A stretch of DNA of 55,805 bases from contig CALKFG010000010.1 in NCBI GenBank assembly GCA_938084575.1, positions 1 to 55,805 of the forward strand. The letters are read 5' to 3'. The stretch is from an uncultured Hyphomonadaceae bacterium. Lineage in GTDB: Bacteria; Pseudomonadota; Alphaproteobacteria; Caulobacterales; Hyphomonadaceae. Made by a program: the position numbers and the translations under genes. Positions 9,578-19,653 of this stretch are shown piece after piece; within the stretch, counting starts at the first letter, position 1; the number at the start of each line of letters is the position of its first letter. The notes beneath the pieces were generated by a model. That model did no database searches and had not been told where the DNA came from. It saw only the letters and a list, made by a program, of their open reading frames with translations.

Positions 9578-10570
9578 ATGAATTGGCTTACAAACTTTAG
9601 GACTCCAGGCCTTAAAGGCCTGTTGTCGGGTAATAAGAAAGACACGCCGGACAATTTGTGGGTGAAATGCCCCCTTTCGGGTGAGTTGGTTTATCGCTCA
9701 GACCTCGAAGAGAGCCATTATGTTACCCCGGCCGGTGCCCATTTGCGGATTTCGCCTCGGCGGCGCTTCCGGCTTCTGTTTGACCGGGAGCGCTGGGAAC
9801 CGATTCCGCTGCCGCCGGTCGCCGCGGACCCGCTGAGGTTCAAGGACGACAAGCCTTACCCAGCCCGCATAAAGGCCGCTAAAGCGAAGATTTCCAAGCG
9901 CGATCGCGAAGAGGCTCCCGATAGCAGCGCATCGCCACCCATCGCTCAGGATGACTGTATGGCGGCGGCATTCGGGAAAATCGGCGACCGGCGCGCCGTC
10001 GTCCTGGTGCAGGATTTTGCTTTTATGGGCGGATCGCTTGGCATGGCCGCAGGTGAGGCTTTTATTGCCGCAGCCCAGATGGCCGTAGCGCGAAAGGCGG
10101 CCTTTATCGTCTGCACCTCTTCTGGGGGTGCGCGCATGCAGGAAGGCACGCTTTCGCTGATGCAGATGCCGCGGACGACTCTGGCTATTCAGGAGGTGAA
10201 AGAGGCCGGTCTGCCTTATCTCGTCATTCTGTGTGATCCCACGTCCGGTGGGGTGTCAGCGTCCTATGCCATGCTGGGCGATGTTCATCTGGCTGAGCCC
10301 GGTGCCATGATTGCCTTTTCAGGACCGCGGGTTATCGAACAGACGATCCGGGAAAAGCTGCCGGAGGGCTTTCAGAGGTCGGAGTTTTTGCGCGACAAGG
10401 GCCAGGTCGATATCGTCGTGGCCCGGCGCGACATGAAAGCGGTGCTGTCGAATTTGCTCAAGCACCTGATGTCAGGTGAGCCGATCAGGACCGCATATGA
10501 CCTTGAAACACCCGTGTCACCGCCATCAGCAGATGCCCCGACCCGGAAGTCCCGCGGAAAACCGGCTTGA
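9578..10570 (+). CDS. accD: Acetyl-CoA carboxylase carboxyltransferase subunit beta, 330 aa
   Basis: AccD, with AccA, transfers the carboxyl group from carboxybiotin to acetyl-CoA to make malonyl-CoA for fatty acid synthesis. The crotonase-type core is intact, with FAFMGGSLGMAAGEA, SSGGARMQEG and DPTSGGVSASYAMLGD. The N-terminal zinc finger is degenerate: of four expected cysteines only Cys31 remains, in WVKCPLSGE. Several alphaproteobacterial AccDs share this loss, so it is a lineage trait. A short Lys/Arg/Ser-rich linker (about residues 96-115) precedes the catalytic core. The trpA-accD-folC order is common in proteobacteria. It overlaps folC by three bases. Confidence 0.96.
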   Translation: MNWLTNFRTPGLKGLLSGNKKDTPDNLWVKCPLSGELVYRSDLEESHYVTPAGAHLRISPRRRFRLLFDRERWEPIPLPPVAADPLRFKDDKPYPARIKAAKAKISKRDREEAPDSSASPPIAQDDCMAAAFGKIGDRRAVVLVQDFAFMGGSLGMAAGEAFIAAAQMAVARKAAFIVCTSSGGARMQEGTLSLMQMPRTTLAIQEVKEAGLPYLVILCDPTSGGVSASYAMLGDVHLAEPGAMIAFSGPRVIEQTIREKLPEGFQRSEFLRDKGQVDIVVARRDMKAVLSNLLKHLMSGEPIRTAYDLETPVSPPSADAPTRKSRGKPA

Positions 10571-11817
10571 TCAGGCAGTCACCCGCGGTCTCCGCGGCCC
10601 TTAAGTCCTTCGAGGGTCTTTACCCCGAACAGATTGAATTGTCCTTGGGCCGTATCGATGCGGCGTTGGAGAGGCTGGGCCGCCCGCAGGACCGGTTGCC
10701 GGCCACCATTCATGTCGCCGGAACCAATGGCAAAGGGTCAACATGTGCCTATCTGCGTGCCATGGCGGAGGTGGCCGGGTTAAAAGTACATGTGTTCACG
10801 TCACCTCATCTGGTCCGCTTTAATGAACGGATTCGTCTGGCGGGTGACTTGGTCGAAGACCGTCAGTTGGTCCGTTGGCTCAAGCGAACACGGGACGCGA
10901 TTGGTGACCAACCGATTACCCCATTTGAAGCCACCACGGCCGCTGCGTTGCTTGCCTTTAGCGAAGTGCCTGCCGACATCCTTATTCTCGAGGTTGGGCT
11001 TGGCGGACGGTTTGATGCCACCAATGTTATCACACAGCCGGCAATCAGCGTGATTACACCTGTAGATTACGACCATAAGCAATTTCTGGGGACCAGGCTG
11101 GAGCAGATCGCGGCGGAAAAGGCCGGAATCATAAAAAGAGGGTGCCCTGTGGTGAGCGCATTTCAGGCCGCGTCGGTTGCCAAAGTGATCTCCGAAACCG
11201 CCGCTGCCCAGAGCGCGCCGCTTACCGTGATGGGACGGGACGATTTGGATGGCGTTCCTGAAATTGTCGCTTTGCCTGGCGCCCACCAGAGGTCAAATGC
11301 GGGTCTCGCAGGTCTGGCCCTGAGGACATTGGGGCATCCGGCCATTTCCCGGCAATCGATTTGGGAAGGGGCAAAAACCGCGACCTGGCCTGCGCGTATG
11401 CAGCAACTTGCACCGGGCCCGCTGACAAAGGGCACCGGTGCTGCGAATGTCTGGCTCGATGGCGGGCACAATCCGCATGCGGCCCATGCAGTTGCCGACG
11501 TTCTGCGTCAGATGGGCGGTGGAACAGCGCTCGTAACGGCTATGATGGCCTCAAAAGACCATGGAGGCTTTTTCAAGGCCTTTCAGGGACCTGTTGACGC
11601 AGTCTACACGGTGCCCAACGCGCCGGGACATGACGGTGCCAGCCCAGAGGATCTGGCCCGTGCTGCGGCGCTGTTTCTGCCAAATGTCCATGCGCATACA
11701 AGCTTTGAGGCCGGTCTCAAGGCAGCTGCTGCCAGCGGAATACCGCGAATCCTGATTTGCGGCTCGCTCTACCTCGCCGGCGAGGTCCTGGCCTTAAACG
11801 ACCAGGGACCGGTTTAA
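10567..11817 (+). CDS. folC: Bifunctional dihydrofolate/folylpolyglutamate synthase, 416 aa
   Basis: FolC adds L-glutamate to dihydropteroate and then further glutamates to folates, using ATP. The P-loop is at 48-59 (IHVAGTNGKGST). SPHLVRFNERI, the omega-loop region, and a Mur-ligase-like C-terminal domain with WLDGGHNPHA follow. The start is TTG at 10567, overlapping the accD stop as TTGA, with GGAAAA upstream. No nearby in-frame ATG or GTG would keep the N-terminal helix. Its stop at 11815-11817 overlaps the stop of the convergent SDR gene, so there is no room for an intergenic terminator. Confidence 0.95.
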   Translation: MIRQSPAVSAALKSFEGLYPEQIELSLGRIDAALERLGRPQDRLPATIHVAGTNGKGSTCAYLRAMAEVAGLKVHVFTSPHLVRFNERIRLAGDLVEDRQLVRWLKRTRDAIGDQPITPFEATTAAALLAFSEVPADILILEVGLGGRFDATNVITQPAISVITPVDYDHKQFLGTRLEQIAAEKAGIIKRGCPVVSAFQAASVAKVISETAAAQSAPLTVMGRDDLDGVPEIVALPGAHQRSNAGLAGLALRTLGHPAISRQSIWEGAKTATWPARMQQLAPGPLTKGTGAANVWLDGGHNPHAAHAVADVLRQMGGGTALVTAMMASKDHGGFFKAFQGPVDAVYTVPNAPGHDGASPEDLARAAALFLPNVHAHTSFEAGLKAAAASGIPRILICGSLYLAGEVLALNDQGPV

Positions 11818-12599
11818 GCATTCTTGATGCTCATACCCCCGTCAACCGGAATGATCGCGCCATTAAGATAGGAGGCGGCAGGAAGGCATAGTGACAGGGT
11901 GATATTGGCGACTTCTTCCGGCAGGCCGTAGCGACGCAAAGGTACCCGTCTTTTAGCATAGATTTCTTTGTGCTCATCCGGAATCCCACTGGTAATGCCC
12001 GTCAGGATCGGGCCGGGGCAGATACAATTGCAGGTGATTCCGTCCCGCCCCAGATCGACCGCCATGGCACGGGTTAACCCGATCACCCCATGTTTCGCCG
12101 CGACATAAGGCCCATTACCCGGGGTTGCCCCAAGGCCTTCCGTCGAGGCGATGTTAACGACGCGACCGCCTTCCGGCGAGGCCATCAGATGCGGCAGAGC
12201 CGCCCGGATCAGTCTCTGATGTGCTGTGAGCATAATGTTCAGGCTGTCTTCCCAGATTTCGTCATACTTTGCTTCACTGGGGTGTGTTGAACGTGCGAAA
12301 CCGGCATTGTTTATGACAATGTCGAGCGCTCCAAAGCGCGCAACCGTTTTGTCGACCGTGGCTTTTAAGTCATCCGCATCCGCGACATCCAACGCCATGC
12401 TGCCGACCGTGGTATGACCAGAGGCGCGCATTTCTTCTTCCACAGCCCGAACACCCTCGACATTGACATCTGTGGCCATGACTTTGGCCCCTTCAGATGC
12501 AAATAGATGTGCCGTTGCCCGGCCCATGCCGCTTGCGGCGCCGGTGATCAGTACGGTTTTCCCGGAAACTGAGCGATTAAGGGGACGATAAGGATCCAT
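11814..12599 (-). CDS. SDR-family oxidoreductase, 261 aa
   Basis: This is a classical short-chain dehydrogenase/reductase. Residues 20-26 form the cofactor motif GAASGMG, NNAG follows near 97, and the catalytic Ser-Tyr-Lys are Ser152, Tyr165 and Lys169. VDGGMSIKN at the end is the usual SDR tail. The start is ATG at 12599, preceded by a strong AGGAGA; an upstream in-frame ATG at 12626 would swallow that site. Substrate cannot be inferred; the family resembles sugar or hydroxy-acid/steroid dehydrogenases. It stands between the trxA terminator and folC and is probably a single-gene unit. Confidence 0.9.
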   Translation of the reverse strand: MDPYRPLNRSVSGKTVLITGAASGMGRATAHLFASEGAKVMATDVNVEGVRAVEEEMRASGHTTVGSMALDVADADDLKATVDKTVARFGALDIVINNAGFARSTHPSEAKYDEIWEDSLNIMLTAHQRLIRAALPHLMASPEGGRVVNIASTEGLGATPGNGPYVAAKHGVIGLTRAMAVDLGRDGITCNCICPGPILTGITSGIPDEHKEIYAKRRVPLRRYGLPEEVANITLSLCLPAASYLNGAIIPVDGGMSIKNA

Positions 12600-12642
12600 A
12601 AGCTTTTCTCCTGCGATCCTGCACAATAGGTGCTTGCTTTGA

Positions 12643-12672
12643 CAAAAAAAGCCCTGCCGGAGGGGCAGGGCT
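12643..12672 (-). terminator. Rho-independent terminator of trxA (minus strand)
   Basis: The 8-bp stem GCCCTGCC/GGCAGGGC has a 5-base loop at 12651-12671 and is followed, reading the minus strand, by seven T residues (A7 at 12644-12650). It lies about 25 bases past the trxA stop, so it ends the addB-addA-trxA direction of transcription before the downstream SDR gene. Confidence 0.9.
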
Positions 12673-12696
12673 GAGACGGGAACGTTTCAAAGGCGC

Positions 12697-13014
12697 TCAG
12701 GCGTTTTCCTTGATCCATTCTGTAATTCGCTGCTTTGACATGGCGCCTGTTTGAGTCTGTATGATCTTGCCTTCTTTGAAGATCATCAGGGTCGGAAGCC
12801 CCCGAATGCCATATTTCGAAGCGGCCATTGGATTGTCATCGACATTAATTTTGGCGACCTTGATTTTTCCTTCAAACTCCTCGGCGACCGCATCGAGGTG
12901 GGGAGCCATCTGTTTGCATGGGCCACACCATTCCGCCCAGAAATCAACAACTGTCGGCGTGGAGCCCGCAATCGCGGTGTCAAAAGTGTCATCGGTGATG
13001 TGTTCTGCGGCCAT
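12697..13014 (-). CDS. trxA: Thioredoxin, 105 aa
   Basis: This is a cytoplasmic thiol-disulfide reductant, recycled by thioredoxin reductase. The active site WAEWCGPCKQ has Cys30 and Cys33. The cis-proline loop (GLPTLMIF) and the length are typical. The start is ATG at 13014 with GGAGG 5 bases upstream; a longer frame from 13071 would overlap addA and has no such site. It lies 53 bases after addA on the same strand and ends at a clear terminator. The addA-trxA order is conserved in many alphaproteobacteria. Confidence 0.97.
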   Translation of the reverse strand: MAAEHITDDTFDTAIAGSTPTVVDFWAEWCGPCKQMAPHLDAVAEEFEGKIKVAKINVDDNPMAASKYGIRGLPTLMIFKEGKIIQTQTGAMSKQRITEWIKENA

Positions 13015-13067
13015 GGTGACCTCCTTGTTCCTGTGTCCTCCTTGTAGATAGGAAGATTCTGTCCTGA

Positions 13068-16000
13068 TCAAACCGTGGTGTTTAAACCCTTTAGGGATTC
13101 TGACATGTCATCTGGATCCAACACCAGTAACTTTGGACCGTCGGTGTACAAAAGTGCGCATTCGATTGCGTGGTCCGGATACAGCTGGGCAAGTATTTCG
13201 CTGTAGGCGCCCATCTGGATCTTATAGGATAGGTCGACAGCGCGCGCGTCCTCCGGTGCGGGCCTGTCGGTCTTATAATCAACGATGCGAATGCGGTCAT
13301 TATGTATGATCAGGCGGTCAACCCGGCCATTAATGGCTGCACCTGTGCTTATCGTTCCCACAATTGCGACTTCCCTGCGACCTGGTCCAAAAAAAATATC
13401 GTTCACCTTATCATCTGCGAGTGTCGCCAGTGTTGTGTTCAGGATTTCGGTTCTCATGTCGACGGACAGGTCGGGATCTTGCGCGAGGAAGTCCTCCGCG
13501 GTGGCCTGCCACGCTTCGGATGCCAGTGTCGGGAGGCGTTCAAGCAGATCATGAATGATTTGCCCCCTGCGCAGGGCCCGGCGGCGGGCACCTCCGAGTA
13601 TACCTGCTGCTGGCGTCCGGTCTTTGCGTCCAATATGACTTGGCGCTGCGAGTCTTATGCCCCGCTCAGGCTTGCTCACCGGCGCTCGGAGCCATTGCGG
13701 CAGGGGCGTATAATGGGTGGGCGGCGGGTCGGTTTGCGCCACGGAGCGGTTGGGTGCGCCGTAAACCATGATGTCGTCGGGCCCGCTTTCGGGTATCGAC
13801 TCTCCTGTCAGGCGCCGCATTGCCATGATGCCCCATTTATACCAGGCGGACGTCGCGTAGCCTATTTTGGGTTGGGTGAGGGCGGCCCCGCAAATGATCA
13901 GGCGGTCCTGAGCCCGAGTGAGCGCGACATAGAGGAGGCGACGGCTCTCTTTCTCCTGGGTGCTGTTTTTAATGTCCCTCAGTTCTTTGGTAACGGGACA
14001 GTCAGTTTTGGACCGGGGTGCGTACAGCGGTACGCCCTCTTGGGTTACAAAAATCGTATCCCGCGTGGCCCGTGTCCCGGCACAGGTGTCAGGCAGAATG
14101 ACAATTGGGGCCTGAAGGCCTTTTGCGCCATGCACCGTCATCACCCTGACGGCATTTCCAGATTCACCCAGCTCTCGCTTGAGGTCGCTCTGATCAGCCT
14201 CGACTTCAGCCAGGAAGTTTTGCAGGCTCGCCGCTTCTGCAAGGTCATGACCAAGAGCTTTTGAGATCAACGCCCTAATCGGGTCCCGCACAGGCTCTCC
14301 CAATCGGCGCGCCAGCTTGTCCCAGCCGGACATGCCGGATTTATCTCGCGCATTGAGGTGATGTGTCAGAAAATCAAAAGCCGACGAGCCGCGGGTGTGG
14401 ATCAGGCCATGGCAGAAAGTCCTGGCTGCAGCGAAATGACTTTGGTCTGTTGTTCGCAGTCGGTCCCAGAGCGTTTCGTCCGGTGCCCGATTATAGGCCA
14501 AAGGGAATAAGTCCTGATCGTCATTTACCAGATTGCAAAAGGGGCCCCTGAGAATTTCGGCCAGACACAGATCGTCGCGGGGTTGCAACGCAAAGCGGAC
14601 TAAATTCAAGCAGTCCTGAACGCCAATATTCTCGGTTAGTTTTAGTCGGTCCGCGCCTGCTACGGCGACCTGCCGCCGCTTGAGTTCGGAAATGATTGCA
14701 TGGAATAGCGTGCTTCGTCGCCTGACCAGGATCAGAATGTCACCGGCTGTTGCGGGCATCTGGCGCCAGCCACCCTTGCTGTCCTCACGCCAGATTGCGT
14801 CACCTTCATCAAGGATCGCACGGACGGCATCGGCGATACCGGAGGCAAGCTGTCGTGCCGGTGCTGATTCAGGGATATGATCGGTGGGCGCCTGCCAGCT
14901 GTCGTCCCTGTCCTCAATCGGAGGACGGAATAGAGGCCATAATTCGACCCGTCCCGGCTGGTTGCTGCGTCTGGCGACATGCGCCCGCATGCTATGCTCT
15001 GTGGGAGGCTCCGGGTCCAGGTTTGCGCTGTCGAGGGGAACTGTCCGCCGAATGGCGTCGACAAATTCCAGAATTTCCGGAGAGGACCGAAAAGACATGG
15101 TCATTTCTGGCAGATTGGCCTCGCCATATAACGAGACCTGCTGCTGGGAAAACGCCTTCTGTTCTGCTTTGAACCGTTCCTGATCGGCACCCTGAAACGA
15201 ATAGATAGACTGTTTCGGATCACCCACGACGAACTGGGTTCTGGGGTCGCCGCGTTTGTCCCGACCGACGCCGGCATGGAACTCTGCCACCAGTGCATTC
15301 ATAAGCAGCCACTGTTCCGGGCTGGTATCCTGAGCTTCGTCGAGCAGGATGTGGCTGAGGCCGCCATCAAGCTTATACAAGACCCACTGGGCTGCACTGC
15401 TGTCCGAGAGAAGACGTCTTGTGTGTTCTATCAGATCGTCGAAATCAAGCAGGGCTCTGTTTTCTTTCAGGCTCTGATATTGGCGAATGATTGGAAGGCC
15501 AAGGCGCAGCATGGCCAGGCTTCGTTCTGCCGTATTGGCGGTTCGAACAGCGAGGTCTGCCTCTTTCATTCGTGTGATTTCGCGTCCCTCTGGATCTCCC
15601 TTTGTCGTGTTACGACGGAAAAGATCTGCGATATGTCCATATTTGAAGGCGTCCCCAGCATAGGGGTTGGTCCCTGAGGGCCAGTCGCCGTTCTTGCCCG
15701 CGAGAGCGGTCATGTAGATGGCAAACGCGTCCTCTGAATTATCCGCGCACAACAGCTCCGTGAGATGTTGTGCCAGCGCCTTGCTTGCGGCCGTGTTTCT
15801 CGATTTCTCGTCCCCGCCCGTTGTCAGGTCTAGGATCGCCTGTGATATGTCGTCTCTGGGAAGGCCCTCAATCATATGCCTGTTGAAGATTTCGGTCCTG
15901 GTTTCCGGAATGCACCCCAGGGCGTTATGGATGATGTCGGTGAGCCTCCGGTCACTGTTGTCCACATGCCGCGCCAGTCGGATCAGGGCACCCCGATGGG

Positions 16001-16640
16001 GACGAATGGCATCCAAAGCGGCTTCCAGCCCAAGTCCGCCGGCCGCCTCGGAAACAAGGCGGATGGCATCCGGATCTGACAGTGCGGCGCTTTCGATCGT
16101 CTCATCAACAGTCTGCCGCCAAAGCAGCTCGGCCTGTTCGTCATCCATTTCCTCGAACCCGGGCGCAACCCCGGCTTCAAGGGGAAACCGTCGAAGAATG
16201 CGCGCACAAAAGGCATGGATGGTCTCGATTCGCAGACCGCCAGGCGTTTCCAGGGCCCGGGCAAACAGGGAACGGGCCTGATCGAGTGCGTCCCGGTCAT
16301 ATTCGGCTTCGGATCGTCCTTCGAGGCCGGCGAGTTGTCTGCGCAGTGCATCATCATCAGAGATTGACCATGAGCCGAGGCGCTCGAACAAGCGAGACAA
16401 CATCTCATTTGCCGCCGCCTTGGTATAGGTGACGCATAATATGGTATCGGGATGTGCTCCCGGCCGGCCATCTGGGCGTCGCAAGAGAAGCCGGGCGACA
16501 CGATCGATCAGTACTTTGGTTTTGCCGGACCCGGCATTGGCCTCAACCCAAGCCGAGCGCTCGGGGTCCGCCGCTTTGGATTGAGCCTGTATCGTTTCTC
16601 TGAAACCAGAGCTGTCGGGAGCCTGAAGGGTTTCAGTCAT
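13068..16640 (-). CDS. addA: Double-strand break repair helicase-nuclease AddA, 1190 aa
   Basis: AddA is the UvrD-type helicase and nuclease subunit of AddAB, the alphaproteobacterial counterpart of RecBCD, which resects broken DNA ends and loads RecA. The Walker A motif is at 34-41 (ANAGSGKT), the Walker B motif reads LLDEAQDTSPEQ, and VMTVHGAKGLQAP is helicase motif V. The C-terminal RecB-like nuclease has IRIVDYKTDR. ATG 16640 was chosen because it overlaps the addB stop by 8 bases; an in-frame ATG at 16685 would extend further into addB. Confidence 0.96.
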   Translation of the reverse strand: MTETLQAPDSSGFRETIQAQSKAADPERSAWVEANAGSGKTKVLIDRVARLLLRRPDGRPGAHPDTILCVTYTKAAANEMLSRLFERLGSWSISDDDALRRQLAGLEGRSEAEYDRDALDQARSLFARALETPGGLRIETIHAFCARILRRFPLEAGVAPGFEEMDDEQAELLWRQTVDETIESAALSDPDAIRLVSEAAGGLGLEAALDAIRPHRGALIRLARHVDNSDRRLTDIIHNALGCIPETRTEIFNRHMIEGLPRDDISQAILDLTTGGDEKSRNTAASKALAQHLTELLCADNSEDAFAIYMTALAGKNGDWPSGTNPYAGDAFKYGHIADLFRRNTTKGDPEGREITRMKEADLAVRTANTAERSLAMLRLGLPIIRQYQSLKENRALLDFDDLIEHTRRLLSDSSAAQWVLYKLDGGLSHILLDEAQDTSPEQWLLMNALVAEFHAGVGRDKRGDPRTQFVVGDPKQSIYSFQGADQERFKAEQKAFSQQQVSLYGEANLPEMTMSFRSSPEILEFVDAIRRTVPLDSANLDPEPPTEHSMRAHVARRSNQPGRVELWPLFRPPIEDRDDSWQAPTDHIPESAPARQLASGIADAVRAILDEGDAIWREDSKGGWRQMPATAGDILILVRRRSTLFHAIISELKRRQVAVAGADRLKLTENIGVQDCLNLVRFALQPRDDLCLAEILRGPFCNLVNDDQDLFPLAYNRAPDETLWDRLRTTDQSHFAAARTFCHGLIHTRGSSAFDFLTHHLNARDKSGMSGWDKLARRLGEPVRDPIRALISKALGHDLAEAASLQNFLAEVEADQSDLKRELGESGNAVRVMTVHGAKGLQAPIVILPDTCAGTRATRDTIFVTQEGVPLYAPRSKTDCPVTKELRDIKNSTQEKESRRLLYVALTRAQDRLIICGAALTQPKIGYATSAWYKWGIMAMRRLTGESIPESGPDDIMVYGAPNRSVAQTDPPPTHYTPLPQWLRAPVSKPERGIRLAAPSHIGRKDRTPAAGILGGARRRALRRGQIIHDLLERLPTLASEAWQATAEDFLAQDPDLSVDMRTEILNTTLATLADDKVNDIFFGPGRREVAIVGTISTGAAINGRVDRLIIHNDRIRIVDYKTDRPAPEDARAVDLSYKIQMGAYSEILAQLYPDHAIECALLYTDGPKLLVLDPDDMSESLKGLNTTV

Positions 16641-19600
16641 ATGTCTCAAGTCCCTGCCACTCGTCCCGGCGGGACAGGCGATCATAATCTGAGGCGTGTT
16701 TTATACGCGCGGGGCGGGGTACGCTCAAATAAGGCTGCAGGGGGTCGTCAAAAGCTCTCAGAAGCGTGTGGAGGCCGGTTCTCGTCTGTGCGATCAGGTC
16801 TTCCGCAGAGTTCGATTGGCTTGCTGGTGTGACCTCAAAAGCGGTCCCAAAACGAATATAAGCCAGGTCTGATATGGCCCGGGGGGCGTCCAGCCCTGTG
16901 AAATGACCGTCTTTTGCGATCAGTCCCAGAAGCGGCATCTGGGGGGCAAGGCCGCTATCGACCTGTTTTTTGGAGGGAGGTATGCCGGATTTGAAATCAT
17001 AGATCACAAGTGTTTGATCCGCACAGACATCAATCCTGTCCGCGGTTCCGGTCAATTTGAATGTTCCTGCGCCCAGCGATATATCTAACGATCCCTTGCT
17101 CTCAATCAAACTGTGTTTCGACAGCGCCGGCGCTCTTGCGGCATGCCAGGAGAGAAATTGGCGCACGACACGCTCGCGTGCGGTGCGAAGTGCGATCAGT
17201 TCAGCGAGGCTGATCCCCTGATCGGCCAATTCCTTTTCTAATCGGTTCACAAGTGCGTCTGCCGACCAGTGTGCGCCGTCCTTTTCGAAGGCTTCAAGTG
17301 CGGCATGAATTGCCGTGCCCTTGTGGCGTGCGTCCGGCATTCTGCATGGCTCATCCAGCTTGCGCAGTTTCAGCACGGCTTCACAATAGATCGCATACGG
17401 GTCGCGAATCAGGGCTTCAATGCGTGTGACGGAAAGCCTTTTTGGCCGGGCATGGACCGGCGGACGGGGTTCCGGACGAATTTTCAGATCAGGATCGGGT
17501 GGCGGTGTTTGTTCCAAGGCCTGAAGCCAGATACGTGGGTCTTCTCTGCAGCCTGGCGCCAGAAGGCGGTCCGATTCGGTTTGCTCAAGAGCGCTTCGGA
17601 CCAGCATGCGCAGGCGCCAAATCCAGCGGCTTGCGACGGCGGGTTTGTCGTCGCGGCGCTTTGCATAAAGCAGCGTGACGCGGGGCGCGCATGCCAGCTG
17701 AGCAAAATCATGAGCCGATAATCCGACCCGCTCATCCGGATCGGACAGCCCGACAAGGGTCCGGAACCTTCTGGGCAGAAAAGCGTCTGCAGGGGGCTGC
17801 GACGGCCAAACGCTCTCGTTCAGGCCGGCCAGAATGATGTGGTCGGCGGATTGCAACCTCGCCTCCAGTGGGCTCCAGATTGCAACTCGCCCTTCGCCAT
17901 CCTTGTCCCGGATCGTCTCCCGCGTCAGTTCCTGGGTCAGAAGATCGATGATGGAGCGTGTTGGGATCAGCCCCAGCGGTGCGCTCATGTCGAGCATGTT
18001 TGAGAAAAGCTTTGACAGTGCTGCGCCGTCCTCACCTGTCCAGGGCGTCGGTCCTGACCCGATCAGGGTCGAAGCCTGAGCGATCATGCTGAGGACATGT
18101 TCTGTGGTCTGGGAGCTTGATGCCGGTATCATCTCCGCGACGCTGAACAAAACTTGGCTCAAATCCTCTAGAAGTCTGTGCAGCTGGCTTCTTACGCCTT
18201 CACCCGGCCGATTGTGGGAGGGGTCGTTCAGGATGTTATCGGCATGGGCAAGGAAGGCATCGGGTGACTGCCAGAGACGGGGGCCACGCAATATATATCG
18301 GTCCAGAAGATTGACGGCGTCTGGGTCGAAGCGGCTGAGCTTGTGGCGCAGAACGGCCAAAAGCCGAACCGGGTGGGTCGGGTCACATATCCATGCGCCG
18401 ATCAGGATGGCGAAACTTCCAGCGTCGGTTTGCGATAGCGGGCGTCCCGCGGAGGGCTGGCAGTCAATCCCATAACTCTTGAGTATCGCGCTGACGCGCC
18501 GCGTCAGACCGATATCCGGTGTTACCAGAGCGGCGGTTTGATGGGGTGTTTCAAAGGTCTGGCGCACCAAAAGGGCTGCCAAATGCGCCTCGTCTGTTTC
18601 GTCATTGGCAGCGATCAGGTCCAGCCCCTCTACCGCTCTTTTGACAAATGTCTCGATCGGCTCTGGTCCGGCAGCCGTTTTGAGGCGGCGGGTCCATGCG
18701 GCCGTTTCCTTAGCCGGTGCGAGCGCTTCCTGGATCAGGCGCCCCCTTGCTGTGTGTGCAGGCTCCGGATCTTGGCCGGGCCATTGGACCACAGTCCTTG
18801 TGCTGATGCCGAGCCTGTCGAGGGCCCGAAGCAGGGTAAATTGAGGGTGGCTTGGCGTCTGCCGCACCTCAGTGGCGCTTGCCGGGCTAATGTCTGGGTC
18901 GAGACCCGGCAGAATGATAAGCCCGTGAGGCACTTCCAGAACTGCGCGCATCAGCACTTGGCTGGCCGGCGTTGCTCCAGTTGAGCCGGCGATGATGACC
19001 GGTGATGTTGGTGGCGACTGGCGCCAGAATTCCGCCATCGCCTCTGCTGCGGCCAGCCGTCTGGCGAAAGGGTCCATCGCCCGGGCGCTTTTGAGCTGGT
19101 CGGGCCAGAGGCGTGTAATGATGTGAAGGAACTCAACAGATTCTTCCCAGTGCCGGGCAAGCGCCTGATCCTGAACAAGCTCATCGAGGCCGTTCCAGTC
19201 GACATCTCCCGACAACGCAGCCTGGTCCAGCAGGCTGGCCATCTCCCGGGCGCTGGATAAAGCGGTCGAAGCCGGGATCGCGGCTTTCTTTTCATTGAAA
19301 TACGCCATAATCAGCCGGCTGAGCTCGCCAAGCCGTTTCCCCGGAGGATAAATAGGCGGCAGGTCGGCCAGCCGGTTCTCCGCGCTGGGGGGCGGCTCCG
19401 TCGATTCAAGGTCGCCGAGTGCGCGGATATCGGGCAGCATCAGTGCCTTCCCGCCATTGGCCTGGAAGAGGGCATAGGCCAGTGCTCGGGCAGACCGTCG
19501 GTTCGGAACATAAATGATGGCGTCCGCCAGCACACCGGGGTGCTGATTTGCCTGCAAGCTGTCGATCAGACCCCGTGCGACCCGTATCAGAAACGGGCTT

Positions 19601-19653
19601 CCGGCCGGCAAATTGAGGACGCGCGGGGCATCTGGTCCGAACAGGTTAGTCAT
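16633..19653 (-). CDS. addB: Double-strand break repair protein AddB, 1006 aa
   Basis: AddB partners AddA in dsDNA end processing and carries an inactive helicase fold plus a second nuclease. Visible features include the N-terminal IIYVPNRRSARAL, a degenerate ATPase region, and a C-terminal PD-(D/E)XK nuclease with LVIYDFKSG. The alphaproteobacterial subfamily shows no obvious four-cysteine iron-sulfur cluster. The start ATG at 19653 overlaps the murU stop as ATGA, so an in-frame ATG 21 bases upstream is less likely. It ends inside the start of addA. Confidence 0.95.
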   Translation of the reverse strand: MTNLFGPDAPRVLNLPAGSPFLIRVARGLIDSLQANQHPGVLADAIIYVPNRRSARALAYALFQANGGKALMLPDIRALGDLESTEPPPSAENRLADLPPIYPPGKRLGELSRLIMAYFNEKKAAIPASTALSSAREMASLLDQAALSGDVDWNGLDELVQDQALARHWEESVEFLHIITRLWPDQLKSARAMDPFARRLAAAEAMAEFWRQSPPTSPVIIAGSTGATPASQVLMRAVLEVPHGLIILPGLDPDISPASATEVRQTPSHPQFTLLRALDRLGISTRTVVQWPGQDPEPAHTARGRLIQEALAPAKETAAWTRRLKTAAGPEPIETFVKRAVEGLDLIAANDETDEAHLAALLVRQTFETPHQTAALVTPDIGLTRRVSAILKSYGIDCQPSAGRPLSQTDAGSFAILIGAWICDPTHPVRLLAVLRHKLSRFDPDAVNLLDRYILRGPRLWQSPDAFLAHADNILNDPSHNRPGEGVRSQLHRLLEDLSQVLFSVAEMIPASSSQTTEHVLSMIAQASTLIGSGPTPWTGEDGAALSKLFSNMLDMSAPLGLIPTRSIIDLLTQELTRETIRDKDGEGRVAIWSPLEARLQSADHIILAGLNESVWPSQPPADAFLPRRFRTLVGLSDPDERVGLSAHDFAQLACAPRVTLLYAKRRDDKPAVASRWIWRLRMLVRSALEQTESDRLLAPGCREDPRIWLQALEQTPPPDPDLKIRPEPRPPVHARPKRLSVTRIEALIRDPYAIYCEAVLKLRKLDEPCRMPDARHKGTAIHAALEAFEKDGAHWSADALVNRLEKELADQGISLAELIALRTARERVVRQFLSWHAARAPALSKHSLIESKGSLDISLGAGTFKLTGTADRIDVCADQTLVIYDFKSGIPPSKKQVDSGLAPQMPLLGLIAKDGHFTGLDAPRAISDLAYIRFGTAFEVTPASQSNSAEDLIAQTRTGLHTLLRAFDDPLQPYLSVPRPARIKHASDYDRLSRRDEWQGLETYD

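Noticed and set aside
9660-9740. Loss of three of four zinc-finger cysteines in AccD
   Set aside because: I considered it as a novelty, but several alphaproteobacterial AccDs share this loss, so it is described in the gene entry only.
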